From CAUZFZ01 sp963579025 (GTDB lineage: Bacteria > Planctomycetota > Planctomycetia > Planctomycetales > Planctomycetaceae), in the NCBI GenBank assembly GCA_963579025.1, contig CAUZFZ010000015.1, forward strand, positions 1 to 64,000: a stretch of DNA of 64,000 nt, given 5' to 3'. The notes below the pieces were generated by a model. The model had not been told where the DNA came from. It saw nothing but the letters and a program-made list of their open reading frames with translations, and ran no database searches. Positions 51,542 to 60,788 of this stretch are shown piece after piece. The position numbers and the translations under genes are program-made. Positions within the stretch are counted from its first letter, which is position 1, and each line of letters opens with the position of its first letter.

Positions 51542-51736
51542 GACAGCCGTCAATTGACTCGGGAATCCGACAGGAACCACGCATTAGAGCGAATTCCGCG
51601 ATCCCGTGCCGCGCAGAATTGAGTCACGGAATCACGGTCATTCGACCGACGGCGCGGATTGATTGCGAGTGCGCTTTGTGTTGTGCCGTAAACCACGCAG
51701 TGAACTCTATGGGACTACCTGATCCGCTGGACGCGA

Positions 51737-52786
51737 TCAATAGCGCCCGAATTCGCAGTTTTTCAGTCGCCGTTGTAGCTCGTTGACTGCTTTCTTCGAT
51801 GTGTCCGTGTCGTACAGACTGAGATAAGACAGACTCGTGAACGCGGCAAGGTGCGACAACGCCGCGTCGGAAATTCGCGTTTGCCCCAGACCGAGTGATT
51901 TGAGCTGATGACTTGTCGTGGATTTGGCGAGTCGTTGAACGCCGCCATCTGTCACTTGAGTTCCCGACAGACCCAGGTGAGCCAGATTCGGAAGTGCTGT
52001 AATTGACTCAACACCCGAGTCTGTCGTCTCTGTGTCGTTGAGATAAAGTGACTCAAGCCTCGACAATTGGACAAGGTGCTTCAGGCCATCGTCAGTGACG
52101 TTTGAGTGACCGAGAAAGAGACTTCGCAGACTTTTGCATTGACAGATCAGTTCAAGTTCCGCGTCGGACACGGACTCTCCGGGCAAATCAACCCGTGTTA
52201 GACCGGGAAAGGCGGGTAGTAACGTAAGAAGCTTTCGATTGACGTGTTTCTTCTCCAGTTGTAGTGCGGTGACCACACCATGTGTGTCAGTCGTCACTCC
52301 AACGTAATTGCGCCAGATCAACTTCGCGGCTGCCGCTATTTCAGTCGCTCCTCCATTCGCGTCGACGTCGACAATGTTGTGAGTCACGTCCGTGAACGGA
52401 TGCCGTGCCACTGCCTGAAACGCGCGGATTCCGTCGAGCGTCACAGCCGTCTTTCTGACCGACACAGAGAAAGGGGCGCGAATTGAGACGAGCCTGGCGA
52501 GACCGTGGTCTGTGATCCGGGGATTACCATCCAGGCGTATGTACGACGACGGCTGTAGCCGGACGACGTAAGCAAGTTCTGCGTCGGTGACATCGCAGTG
52601 ACTCCAATCCAGGTCGAGGCAGATTTGACCGAACAAACGCGATTCATCATCAACGTAGCCTCCACGATCCCGGACATACGAAACCGCATTCCGGTACATG
52701 GTCCGATCCAGACCGATCAACGCCACCGGCACGGCCAGAAGGCTGACAACGATCAGTAATCCCAACCCCTTGACTGAGCTTCGCAT
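51737..52786 (-). CDS. Leucine-rich-repeat membrane-anchored protein
   Basis: ATG 52786 gives 349 residues; the open frame to 52894 starts at TTG and lacks character. An N-terminal membrane helix (SSVKGLGLLIVVSLLAVPVALIGL) is followed by at least five LRR units of the bacterial type (LTRVDLPGESVSDAELELICQ, LRSLFLGHSNVTDDGLKHLVQ, LESLYLNDTETTDSGVESITA, LAHLGLSGTQVTDGGVQRLAK, LKSLGLGQTRISDAALSHLA). The LxxLxLxxTxVTDxGL pattern is common in planctomycetes. Likely a protein-binding surface protein, with no enzyme domain. Confidence 0.85.
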   Translation of the reverse strand: MRSSVKGLGLLIVVSLLAVPVALIGLDRTMYRNAVSYVRDRGGYVDDESRLFGQICLDLDWSHCDVTDAELAYVVRLQPSSYIRLDGNPRITDHGLARLVSIRAPFSVSVRKTAVTLDGIRAFQAVARHPFTDVTHNIVDVDANGGATEIAAAAKLIWRNYVGVTTDTHGVVTALQLEKKHVNRKLLTLLPAFPGLTRVDLPGESVSDAELELICQCKSLRSLFLGHSNVTDDGLKHLVQLSRLESLYLNDTETTDSGVESITALPNLAHLGLSGTQVTDGGVQRLAKSTTSHQLKSLGLGQTRISDAALSHLAAFTSLSYLSLYDTDTSKKAVNELQRRLKNCEFGRY

Positions 52787-52915
52787 GAGTGGTTCACCAA
52801 CGTATCCGAACGGCTTATGCTTGCTGCGACGCGTCAAGGATGATCGCTGCAGCAGCCATTCGACAATACCGATCACGGTGACCGTTTGCGGCAAGCGGCA
52901 CCGCTACCTCTGCAG

Positions 52916-53623
52916 TCAGACAGGTGGCGAAGAATTCAGAAGCACGACAACAATCGCTTCGTGGCTGTTTTCCTGTGCCAATTGAACGGCCGTATGGCCA
53001 GCACTGTCGCGGAGAGTGACGTCGGCCCCATTCGCAAGAAGCACACGAACGGCCTCTGTTGCCCCAGCGAATGCAGCCGTCATGAGCGGTGTCCAATGCG
53101 AATAGTCCGAATCGCGAATGTCGACGTCTTCATAAAAGGGTGCGAGTAGTGATACGGCGTCTCTATTTCCCATCGAGGCCGCGAGATGCAGTGGGGTGTT
53201 GCCGTTGATGCCGGTGGTGGTCAGGCTCGCCCCGGCATCGACCAGTGGCTGCACGGCTTCAAGCATGTCGGCATCGATTGCCGCCAGCAGAGGATGGTAC
53301 CCGTCGTCGCTTTGATCGAAGTCGGTACACCAGGGCAGCGTCTTTTCAACCAGCGGCAGTTCGCGTCGAAAGATCGCGGTCGACACGTATTCCGAGTCGT
53401 TCCCGGACGGCGCGGCTGTGGGAACTCCCAGTTGCAGCAGGAGATCGATCGAAGGCAGGTCTCCGGCAGACACCGCCAGAAAAAGCAGGGACTCCGTGAT
53501 ACGTCGTGGTTGAAGTAGCTCGGGGTTTTCCGACACGACCGTCGCCAGATCGCTCAGGTCTCCCGAGGACTCGTACTGGTCCCAGGCCCATTGCGTGAAG
53601 TTGGCGAGCTCTGTTCGATTCAC
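52916..53623 (-). CDS. Ankyrin-repeat protein
   Basis: GTG 53623 gives 235 residues with an AGG site; TTG 53647 would add eight. Ankyrin units are clear: SLLFLAVSAGDLPSIDLLLQLGVP, HPLLAAIDADMLEAVQPLVDAGASL, NTPLHLAASMGNRDAVSLLAPF, TPLMTAAFAGATEAVRVLLANGADV, AVQLAQENSHEAIVVVLLNSS. No signal or membrane segment, so cytoplasmic. It lies between the GNAT gene (7-32 bases upstream) and the LRR gene. A protein-interaction role is the most that can be said. Confidence 0.88.
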   Translation of the reverse strand: MNRTELANFTQWAWDQYESSGDLSDLATVVSENPELLQPRRITESLLFLAVSAGDLPSIDLLLQLGVPTAAPSGNDSEYVSTAIFRRELPLVEKTLPWCTDFDQSDDGYHPLLAAIDADMLEAVQPLVDAGASLTTTGINGNTPLHLAASMGNRDAVSLLAPFYEDVDIRDSDYSHWTPLMTAAFAGATEAVRVLLANGADVTLRDSAGHTAVQLAQENSHEAIVVVLLNSSPPV

Positions 53624-53654
53624 GTTGCTGCCTGAAACATAGAGCAATCCGGAT

Positions 53655-54134
53655 TCACTTCAGGGGCGCAACAAAGTGCACCTGCCGTGAGACCTCCTGG
53701 AACCCGCAGTCCGTATAAAGATGATTGCCGGTCCCGTTCTGTTCGAGCGTCTCGATTTTCGCGTGAGACAGCCCGGCGTCTCGGAACCGGGCCATCACCA
53801 GTTCGATCAGCCGACGACCAGTGCCCTGACCTCGGCATTCGGGCACCAGGCTGATGTTGGGGATATGTCCGATGCCGGCCTCGTGGTCCATCCAACTGGA
53901 GATGAACCCGACGACTTGCCCGGATTGCTCGGCGACAATGATGCCGTCCGGCTCGCGGCCGGCATCGACGTCCAGGTGGCGGGCCTTCCGCCACTGCCAG
54001 TCGTGGCCGTTGATCGGACCAAACAGCCGCTCGATACCCTGATCGATCGATACGCCGTCAAACGCCTCGACCATGATCTGTTTGAGGACCGGCAGATCCT
54101 CCGGCCGGTAGGTTCGAAACTCAACGTTGTCCAT
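53655..54134 (-). CDS. GNAT-family acetyltransferase
   Basis: The 159-residue protein has the GNAT core: an N-terminal RTYRPEDLPVLKQIMVEAF, the strand GQVVGFISSWMDHEAGIGHIPNISLVPECRG, then the acetyl-CoA P-loop QGTGRRLIELVMARFRD and the last strand KIETLEQNGTGNHLYTDCGFQEV. Ribosome site GGAGGC precedes ATG by about ten bases. It acetylates an unknown amine or peptide N-terminus. It could form an operon with the following ankyrin gene, whose start lies within 32 bases of its stop. Confidence 0.9.
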   Translation of the reverse strand: MDNVEFRTYRPEDLPVLKQIMVEAFDGVSIDQGIERLFGPINGHDWQWRKARHLDVDAGREPDGIIVAEQSGQVVGFISSWMDHEAGIGHIPNISLVPECRGQGTGRRLIELVMARFRDAGLSHAKIETLEQNGTGNHLYTDCGFQEVSRQVHFVAPLK

Positions 54135-54176
54135 GGCCGAGCTGCCTCCGATTGACGATTGGTCAGCTGCGAACCG

Positions 54177-55652
54177 TCAATCAGCCGCCACACAGATCAG
54201 GTGCTGTCGCGTGCGGATGAACAGGGCTCCGTCGGCAATGGCCGGAGTTCCCAGTACGGGATCGCCCATGTCGTTCTTCGCCAAGATTTCAAACTCCGGC
54301 GAGTTCTTCAGCACAACGATGTTGCCGTTCTCGCCGGCCACGTAGATTTTTCCGTCACCCAGAATCGGTGATGCAAAGTAGTCACCTTCGTTCTGAATCC
54401 GCTTCGGCTGCCCGCATGGTTCGCCGGACTTAGTCGAGAAACACGTCGCAATGCCGCCGCCTTTGATCAGCAGCATGCGCCCATCGGCCACGAGCGGTGA
54501 CACGATGTGATCCGTGTACTTGGTTGGTTTCTTCCACACGACGTGTGTTTTGGTCACGTCTCCACGACCGCCACCTTTAACGGCGATCACGAATTCGTCG
54601 GCCGGTTCCTTCACGTCGAACCGCGCACCCGCAAAGTTGTCGGGATGCAGAAACGCTGCATCCAGTTCAGCGCCTTCGAGCAAACCGTCCTTGTTCTTGT
54701 CTCCGCGATCGAAAGTCCGTTTAAAGAACTCCTCAGGAATCGGACGTTTCCCGACGAACGCCTGCATCTCCGCTTTCGTCAACTTGCCGTCGTTGTTGCC
54801 CCCGTACTGCTGGTCGGAGGTGGCAAGCCACTGATTGGCGATTCCACTGCTCTGCAGTGAGATGTAGATCACACCGTCATGGCTGACGGGAGTGGTCTTA
54901 ATGTTTCGCAACAGTGTCCGGGCTTTCCACAATCGCTTGCCGGTGGCCGGGTCGTAACCGATTAGCAGTCCCGTGCCTCCGACGACGATCTCATCTCCGT
55001 CGGGAGTTTCACAAATAACTGGATGTGAATAGTTGACCGCCATGTCACGCCGGTCATCTTTCCACACAATGTCGCCATTTGATTTATTGAAGGCGTAGAA
55101 CGCCGGATACAGGTCGTCATCCTGCACGAACAGGACTTTGTCTTTGTACAGAGTGGGTGACATCCCCGGTCCCCACTTGAAGACGAAATACGGCACAGGC
55201 AGTTCCTTTTGCCACACGTCCTGACCGGACTTTGCGTCAACACAGATCATGCCCAGTGTGCTGAAGTAGAAGTAAACGTGTTCCGCATCGGCCGCCGGGG
55301 TTGTCGCAGCGTGACTGTTCGTCTTATGCACATCCGGCAGATCACCTGCGGGCCACGTGCGCTTCCACAATTCCTTTCCGGACTTTGCGTCGTACGCGAA
55401 CAGACCAACGGTCTTTTCGTCGACCATACCCGACGTAAACACTCGCCCGGCCGCCACAACCGGACACCCGATGCCTTCACCCGGACTCGCCTTCCAGCGG
55501 ACGTTCTCTGTATCAGAGAACTTTGTTGGCAGAGGTCGTGTCGACGACGAGACGCCGTTGCAGTTCGGACCGCGGAACTGCGGCCAGTCCTCAGCATGGG
55601 TAGCCGAGAAACCGAGCAGTACCAGGACGCAGATTGAAGCACTGATTCGCAT
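54177..55652 (-). CDS. Secreted PQQ-like beta-propeller with EF-hand-like insertion
   Basis: The 491-residue protein has a signal peptide (MRISASICVLVLLGFSATHA) and DWPQFRGPNCNGVS, the usual start of planctomycete outer-membrane-assembly-like PQQ propellers. Blades are seen in FAYDAKSGKELWKRTW, ICVDAKSGQDVWQKELP, YAFNKSNGDIVWKDD and GYDPATGKRLWKARTL. Two calcium-hand-like loops interrupt them: GNNDGKLTKAEM and DKNKDGLLEGAELD, of which only the second has all five Asp/Asn/Glu ligands. PQQ-binding residues are not evident, so it is probably a structural rather than redox protein. Confidence 0.85.
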   Translation of the reverse strand: MRISASICVLVLLGFSATHAEDWPQFRGPNCNGVSSSTRPLPTKFSDTENVRWKASPGEGIGCPVVAAGRVFTSGMVDEKTVGLFAYDAKSGKELWKRTWPAGDLPDVHKTNSHAATTPAADAEHVYFYFSTLGMICVDAKSGQDVWQKELPVPYFVFKWGPGMSPTLYKDKVLFVQDDDLYPAFYAFNKSNGDIVWKDDRRDMAVNYSHPVICETPDGDEIVVGGTGLLIGYDPATGKRLWKARTLLRNIKTTPVSHDGVIYISLQSSGIANQWLATSDQQYGGNNDGKLTKAEMQAFVGKRPIPEEFFKRTFDRGDKNKDGLLEGAELDAAFLHPDNFAGARFDVKEPADEFVIAVKGGGRGDVTKTHVVWKKPTKYTDHIVSPLVADGRMLLIKGGGIATCFSTKSGEPCGQPKRIQNEGDYFASPILGDGKIYVAGENGNIVVLKNSPEFEILAKNDMGDPVLGTPAIADGALFIRTRQHLICVAAD

Positions 55653-55758
55653 GATCGACTCCGGACATGACGGGAGAGTTTTGCGACGAAGCTGGAACGC
55701 TGATTCTTACTGATTCGATTAGCGAAGATCAGCGACAATTAGTGTTCCTTCCACCCGT

Positions 55759-56901
55759 TCAAGACGACTTCTGCCTGTCGAGAATGGGCTGCAGTATTTT
55801 CTGAAATGCTTCAGCCTGTCGGTAGAAGCCAAGGTCGGTCGGGTGTGAACTGTCGACCGTGCCTTCACCATCGTCACCGATCAGGTCTTCGCCTTCGATG
55901 TAGTACAGGTTGTCATCCCCGGCCGCCTTCAGTCGGCCGAACGCCGCTTTCAGAGCGACTCGACTGGTCTCGTTGCGTTGTCGCTTTGACGTGATCAGGA
56001 ACGAGTCCGCGTAGCTGCGGTCCTCGACCAGGACGATGGGTGTGTCCGGATGAGCCGCCCGCAGGATCTTCACCACCGGTTCGGTTTGAGCTGTCACAAC
56101 GTCCGGTCCGATATTCGGCAGGCAGTCCAGCACATAGACCGAGACGTCGAGTTCGGCCATCAGCTTCGCGACCTCGTCCTCCATACGTCCGTTGCCGGAG
56201 AAACCGAGATTGATCACAGGAGCATCCAGCCAGCGTCCCAGAATGGCCGTGTGGACCATTCCCGTACGGGATGCGCAGCCACCCTGCGTAATCGACGTGC
56301 CATAAAACACAATCGGTTTGAGACCCGACTTTCGAGGAGCTGCCTTCCACAACTTCGCTGCCGCGGGCAATCCGAGGGACACCGATTCGACACCATTATA
56401 CAGCGGCAGGTAAAGCATGAACTCCCGTCGGCCGGCCGGAATCCCACCGACAAGCCGTGCTTTGTTTTCCTGCGCAGTCGGTCGGCCCACTGCCAGCCAA
56501 CGCCACTTACCATCGACTTTCACATACAGGTCCAAGCCGCTGACTCCCGTGGCCGCCATGTGGTTCATGGCAAGGTTTGCCGAGCGCAGCTTCCAGGTCG
56601 CGTGAATCTCTGTGGCGTCGGTTTCGAACCGTACGGCCAGTCCAGCGGAGTGACGACTCAAACCCCACACCGACGCGCGAACCAGTTTTTCAGCACGCCC
56701 AGGCAAGCGATCGAACGGAGCCGCCGTGTCTGCCCAGCCCTGGCCTTCGACGCCCAGCACACGAACGTCATGCCACGCCACGCCGTCTCTGACGTCAGCG
56801 GATGACGGATCAATTTGCTCACCAGCCTGTAGCGGTGAAACTGCTGTCAGCGCGACGCTCAACATTGCCACCGAACAGCAAACACGAGAAAAGGCATTCA
56901 T
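55759..56901 (-). CDS. Secreted SGNH/GDSL-type hydrolase
   Basis: The 380-residue protein (AGGAG before ATG) has a signal peptide and an N-terminal beta-sandwich region (~40-190, LAVRFETDATEIHATWKLR...). The SGNH domain begins IVFYGTSITQGG (block I Ser), continues with NLGFSGNGRMEDEV (block III-type GNG) and closes VDSSHPTDLGFY (Asp-x-x-His dyad). This two-part plan matches planctomycete acetylxylan- or sialate-esterase-like enzymes that remove acyl groups from polysaccharides. The substrate cannot be deduced. Confidence 0.88.
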   Translation of the reverse strand: MNAFSRVCCSVAMLSVALTAVSPLQAGEQIDPSSADVRDGVAWHDVRVLGVEGQGWADTAAPFDRLPGRAEKLVRASVWGLSRHSAGLAVRFETDATEIHATWKLRSANLAMNHMAATGVSGLDLYVKVDGKWRWLAVGRPTAQENKARLVGGIPAGRREFMLYLPLYNGVESVSLGLPAAAKLWKAAPRKSGLKPIVFYGTSITQGGCASRTGMVHTAILGRWLDAPVINLGFSGNGRMEDEVAKLMAELDVSVYVLDCLPNIGPDVVTAQTEPVVKILRAAHPDTPIVLVEDRSYADSFLITSKRQRNETSRVALKAAFGRLKAAGDDNLYYIEGEDLIGDDGEGTVDSSHPTDLGFYRQAEAFQKILQPILDRQKSS

Positions 56902-57023
56902 GGCGTTGCTCTCCTACTCTCTTCAGCAGACGGATAAGTCGTTCGTTCCGTTAGCACGATCGTAGAGGCGCGCCTGCAGACAGACAAACGAGGCGCATGT
57001 GCTGATCAGCCGAAACGCTGCAT

Positions 57024-57701
57024 TCATTCGGCAGGGATTGAATCGAGATGACCGACTCGTGTTTCGCCGGTCTCTCTTGCCTGCCAGAAGTCACCGGACT
57101 CGACGTCCAGGCACGTCAGCCAACCGTCGCCGTAGACCCATGTATCGATGCAGATGGTGTGCCCGGCGTTGAGCGGCCAGCCCGACTTCTGGGCTGTGTG
57201 TCCGCAGATCACTGTCTTGCCGGAACAGTGAGGCACGGGGTCACGCAGTTTTTCCCAGTAGAGCCAGTTGTCGTCCTGTTGCGACGGCGGACGATCCGAG
57301 CGCAGCGTCGCGTGCACAAAGATGTGAGTATCGGTCTCGTAGTACTTGCGACAATCCGACGTCAGAAACCGGCGATGAGACTCGGGCACATGGCGATCAT
57401 CGCTGGATCCGTATGACAGCAGCGTCTCTGCTCCACCCACCGCCAGCCAGAGGTCGAGCATGCCGCTTTCCTGATCCGGATTCAGGAACATCAGGTCGTG
57501 ATTCCCACGCAGTGGAATCAGATGCCCACCAGCGTGACGTTCGATTAACCAGTCCAGCACTCCCTTCGAATCGGGACCGCGATCCACATAGTCGCCCAGC
57601 GTGATAAGCGTGTCGTCATCCCGTAGCGGGACGAAGTTCATCAGCGTCTGCAACGCTGTTAGACAACCGTGAATGTCCCCGATCGCGAATGTCCGTGTCA
57701 T
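57024..57701 (-). CDS. Calcineurin-like Ser/Thr protein phosphatase
   Basis: The 225-residue protein carries all metal motifs of PPP-family bacterial phosphatases: GDIHGC at the start, LGDYVDRGPDSKG, LRGNHDLMFL, ICGHTAQ and a later GHTICIDTW. The PrpA/PrpE-type layout and size (218-250) fit. It dephosphorylates proteins or small phosphates using two metal ions, and has no signal peptide. Given the FHA-domain cyclase elsewhere in the window, phospho-signalling is active in this organism, but no direct link is shown. Confidence 0.93.
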   Translation of the reverse strand: MTRTFAIGDIHGCLTALQTLMNFVPLRDDDTLITLGDYVDRGPDSKGVLDWLIERHAGGHLIPLRGNHDLMFLNPDQESGMLDLWLAVGGAETLLSYGSSDDRHVPESHRRFLTSDCRKYYETDTHIFVHATLRSDRPPSQQDDNWLYWEKLRDPVPHCSGKTVICGHTAQKSGWPLNAGHTICIDTWVYGDGWLTCLDVESGDFWQARETGETRVGHLDSIPAE

Positions 57702-57879
57702 GCGAATCGCAAGCTCGCCTCGTACTTGAGCATCGTTGCCGCCATTAACTTCCGGAAGTGACTATCGACGACCGGGCGTGGGAGTTTTACGGTTCAGACG
57801 CTCGTCACTTGGGGCCAGCAATGAAATCATACGTTTTGTCCATCACAACTGTCAGGCTTGCAGATCCAGGGACGAGTAC

Positions 57880-60759
57880 ATGAAGTCATATCTGGGTGTG
57901 TCACTCCTTCTGATCCAGCCTTTTTCCGGGCTGGACGCAGCGGCAGACGACTATGCCACTCTTCGCGTTCAACGTCGGGAAGTCTTTGAGTTCACCCAGG
58001 CACCAACGGTTGTGAGGGATGGCGATCGGGTCACGATTCGATTTGCATCGAAAGCATACTGTGACGCTACGATTGCCATCGAAGATGCTCAACGGCAGAT
58101 CATTCGGCACCTTGCATCGGGTGTCCTTGGCAAGAATGCTCCGGAGCCATTTCAGAAGAACTCGTTGACACAGGTTGTGCAGTGGGACGGCAAGGACGAC
58201 CGGGGACGGTATGTCGACAGTCTCGACAAACTGACGGTCCGGGTTTCGCTCGGCCTGAAGCCACAACTTGAACGAACTCTGTTGTGGAGCCCCCATCGGC
58301 GGTTCGGAAGCATGCCTCTGCTGGCGGCCGGCCCAGAGGGGATCTATGTCTACGATGGCCGTGGCGTCGATTTCGTCCGCCTGTTCGACCATCACGGCGA
58401 TTACGTCCGCAGCCTGTATCCGTTTCCACGTGAGACCGTTAAACGAGTCGAAGGACTCAACTGGTACGACTTCCCTCAGGGTTACCGCCTGCCACGCAAG
58501 GGCGGGCTGTATCAACTGACACTTCTGACATCAGGCGAGAACTTCCATTCGGGTAATCACGCCATTGGTCGCGGTGGCGTCGGCGCCAGCGCGATGTGCC
58601 TGCAGGGTGATCGATTGGCTCTGGGCCAGATTCAGGTCAATCGGTTGAATACCGACGGCAGCACGGGTGACCTGCCACTCGCCGGTCCACGGCTTGGACA
58701 TACGATGGACAGTGTTGCCGGCGAACGATCGGTAACGGTCGGCCCCAGCAGCATTGCATTCAGCCCGGACGGCAAAACGCTTTATGCCACGGCCTGGCTG
58801 TGGCGTACGGGAAGCTGGAGAAAAGTCCCTGGGTGCCATCATGTTGTTCTGAAAATGAACTACGAGAAGAACGAAGAACCCACGGTCTTTAAGGGACACG
58901 CGACGGAGCACGGAATGGACAACGATCACTTCCGCGTACCCACCTCAGTGGCAACCGACCAGAGCGGACGCGTCTACGTCTCGGATTTCTTCAACAACCG
59001 TGTGCAGGTTTTCGAGGCCACAGGTCAGTTGCTCGGCTCGATCGAAGCTCTCAATCCAGCGAAGGTCTGTGTGCATCAGAAGACCGGTGAGATTTGGATC
59101 TTCTCCTACCCGGTTGTCGGAGTGCCATACGACATCCACAAGCAGCAACGCTATGACCCGCTGAAGATCGAACATACTGTCACTCGGTTCTCCGCGTTCC
59201 CGAATTCCACAAAACTGTCCCACGAGCCGTTTCCATTGGGCTTCGCCGATCCAATGGGATTCGAATTAGCGGGACACCTTTATCGAGTCGAACTCGATAG
59301 TTGGGCCGACGAACCCACCGTCTGGGTGGTGGGAAGAAAACACGAGGCACGCGGTGCGGAACTCAACTTCAACGGTGGATTCCGCAAGAACGAAGTGAAC
59401 ACGGAACTGTGGAAATCGGGTGTTCGCATTCAACGCAGAGTGAATGGCAAGTGGGATGTGGTCAGATCGTTTGGTGAGGACACTGCCACAAAAGTGCTGC
59501 GACCGTCCCCGCCGAAGCACAACATCCAACGTCTGATCGTGAACCCAGCTACGGGTAAACTCTACGTGGCTGAGGCAGACAGCGGACCGACCATCAAGTC
59601 GTCGAACGACTGGTTGGAAATTGACCCCGAAGCAGGCGACAGCAGCATCAGGATCGTCAAGCTGCCATTCAATGCGCTGGAAGGCGCTTTCGATCAGGAT
59701 GGTCTGGTCTACCTGCGCACCACCGACAAAATCGTCCGGTATTCATTTCCCGACTTCCGTGAAGTTCCCTGGGATTACGGCGAAGAAGTGCCACAAATTG
59801 GTAATGAGAACGGAATCTATGGGCGATCCAGTGCCGTCAAATCGGCATTGCAGATGCCGTCCACTTCGCCAGTCTGCTATCACCAGGGCGGATTCGATGT
59901 GTCGCCCCGAGGTGATGTGATCGCCAGTTGCGCCTATCGGTTCGTTGGCATCAGTTCGGGACGCCTGAGTCGACACGGCAAAGAGGTGCATGAGCGCCAG
60001 GTCTACAAGCCTCGTATTTACCCGGGGCGGGTTGTCAATTCGACGTCACCCTGCATACACATCTGGGACAGGCACGGGCAACTGAAAGTAGAAGACGCCG
60101 TTCCTGGAGTGGGTCAGTGCGACGGAATCGGACTTGATCGAAATGGTGACATCTACGTCATGCATGCTCCCACACGCGCGTACAACGGCAAGCGATACTT
60201 CAATGAGATGTCACAAACACTCATGAAAGTTACTCCAGGAAACCAGAGAGGGAAGGTCGTCTCGTCGCAGGGATCCCCCGTTGTTCTGGGCGAGACCAAC
60301 GCACCGAATCGTCCGCCAGACGTCCAATCAACACGTCATGGCAAGGCATGGGTCGAAGACGCTGCCTGGTTGTATGGCGGCGTCGGGTTTGCCGGATTCA
60401 ACATGATCGGTCACGGAGGTGGGTGTGCCTGCTGGTTTTCGCGGTTCAAGCTCGATTACTTCGCCAGGTCAATCGCCCCCGAACCACATCAGTTTCGAGT
60501 CGCAGTCGTCGATTCCGCCGGCAATCTGATTCTCCGCATTGGACGGTATGGCAACATTGAAGACGGCAAACCATTGATCGAAGACGATGGCCCGCCAAAC
60601 ACCCACAGCATCGGTGGCGACGAGGTTTCCCTGATGCATGCCTGCTTTGTCGGGACTCACACCGACCGTCGCATATTTATCAGTGATCTGGGAAACCAAC
60701 GCATCGTTTCCGTAAAGCTGAACTACCACACGGAAGAGCGAATCCCGCTGAAACGATAG
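57880..60759 (+). CDS. Large secreted NHL-like beta-propeller protein
   Basis: ATG 57880 gives 959 residues with signal peptide (MKSYLGVSLLLIQPFSGLDAA); the open frame back to 57736 is not coding. A FlgD-like strand region (DATIAIEDAQRQIIRHLASGV, VVQWDGKDDRGRYV) precedes propeller units: GPEGIYVYDGRGVDFVRLFDHHGDYV, FSPDGKTLYATAWL, DQSGRVYVSDFFNNRVQVFEATGQLLGS, PATGKLYVAEADSG, DRNGDIYVMHAP, FISDLGNQRIVSVKL. No catalytic domain is recognised. Common in planctomycete gene clusters for surface or polymer processing. Confidence 0.78.
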   Translation: MKSYLGVSLLLIQPFSGLDAAADDYATLRVQRREVFEFTQAPTVVRDGDRVTIRFASKAYCDATIAIEDAQRQIIRHLASGVLGKNAPEPFQKNSLTQVVQWDGKDDRGRYVDSLDKLTVRVSLGLKPQLERTLLWSPHRRFGSMPLLAAGPEGIYVYDGRGVDFVRLFDHHGDYVRSLYPFPRETVKRVEGLNWYDFPQGYRLPRKGGLYQLTLLTSGENFHSGNHAIGRGGVGASAMCLQGDRLALGQIQVNRLNTDGSTGDLPLAGPRLGHTMDSVAGERSVTVGPSSIAFSPDGKTLYATAWLWRTGSWRKVPGCHHVVLKMNYEKNEEPTVFKGHATEHGMDNDHFRVPTSVATDQSGRVYVSDFFNNRVQVFEATGQLLGSIEALNPAKVCVHQKTGEIWIFSYPVVGVPYDIHKQQRYDPLKIEHTVTRFSAFPNSTKLSHEPFPLGFADPMGFELAGHLYRVELDSWADEPTVWVVGRKHEARGAELNFNGGFRKNEVNTELWKSGVRIQRRVNGKWDVVRSFGEDTATKVLRPSPPKHNIQRLIVNPATGKLYVAEADSGPTIKSSNDWLEIDPEAGDSSIRIVKLPFNALEGAFDQDGLVYLRTTDKIVRYSFPDFREVPWDYGEEVPQIGNENGIYGRSSAVKSALQMPSTSPVCYHQGGFDVSPRGDVIASCAYRFVGISSGRLSRHGKEVHERQVYKPRIYPGRVVNSTSPCIHIWDRHGQLKVEDAVPGVGQCDGIGLDRNGDIYVMHAPTRAYNGKRYFNEMSQTLMKVTPGNQRGKVVSSQGSPVVLGETNAPNRPPDVQSTRHGKAWVEDAAWLYGGVGFAGFNMIGHGGGCACWFSRFKLDYFARSIAPEPHQFRVAVVDSAGNLILRIGRYGNIEDGKPLIEDDGPPNTHSIGGDEVSLMHACFVGTHTDRRIFISDLGNQRIVSVKLNYHTEERIPLKR

Positions 60760-60788
60760 GACATGCGGCTCCCGCGTCGCAATTGGGA

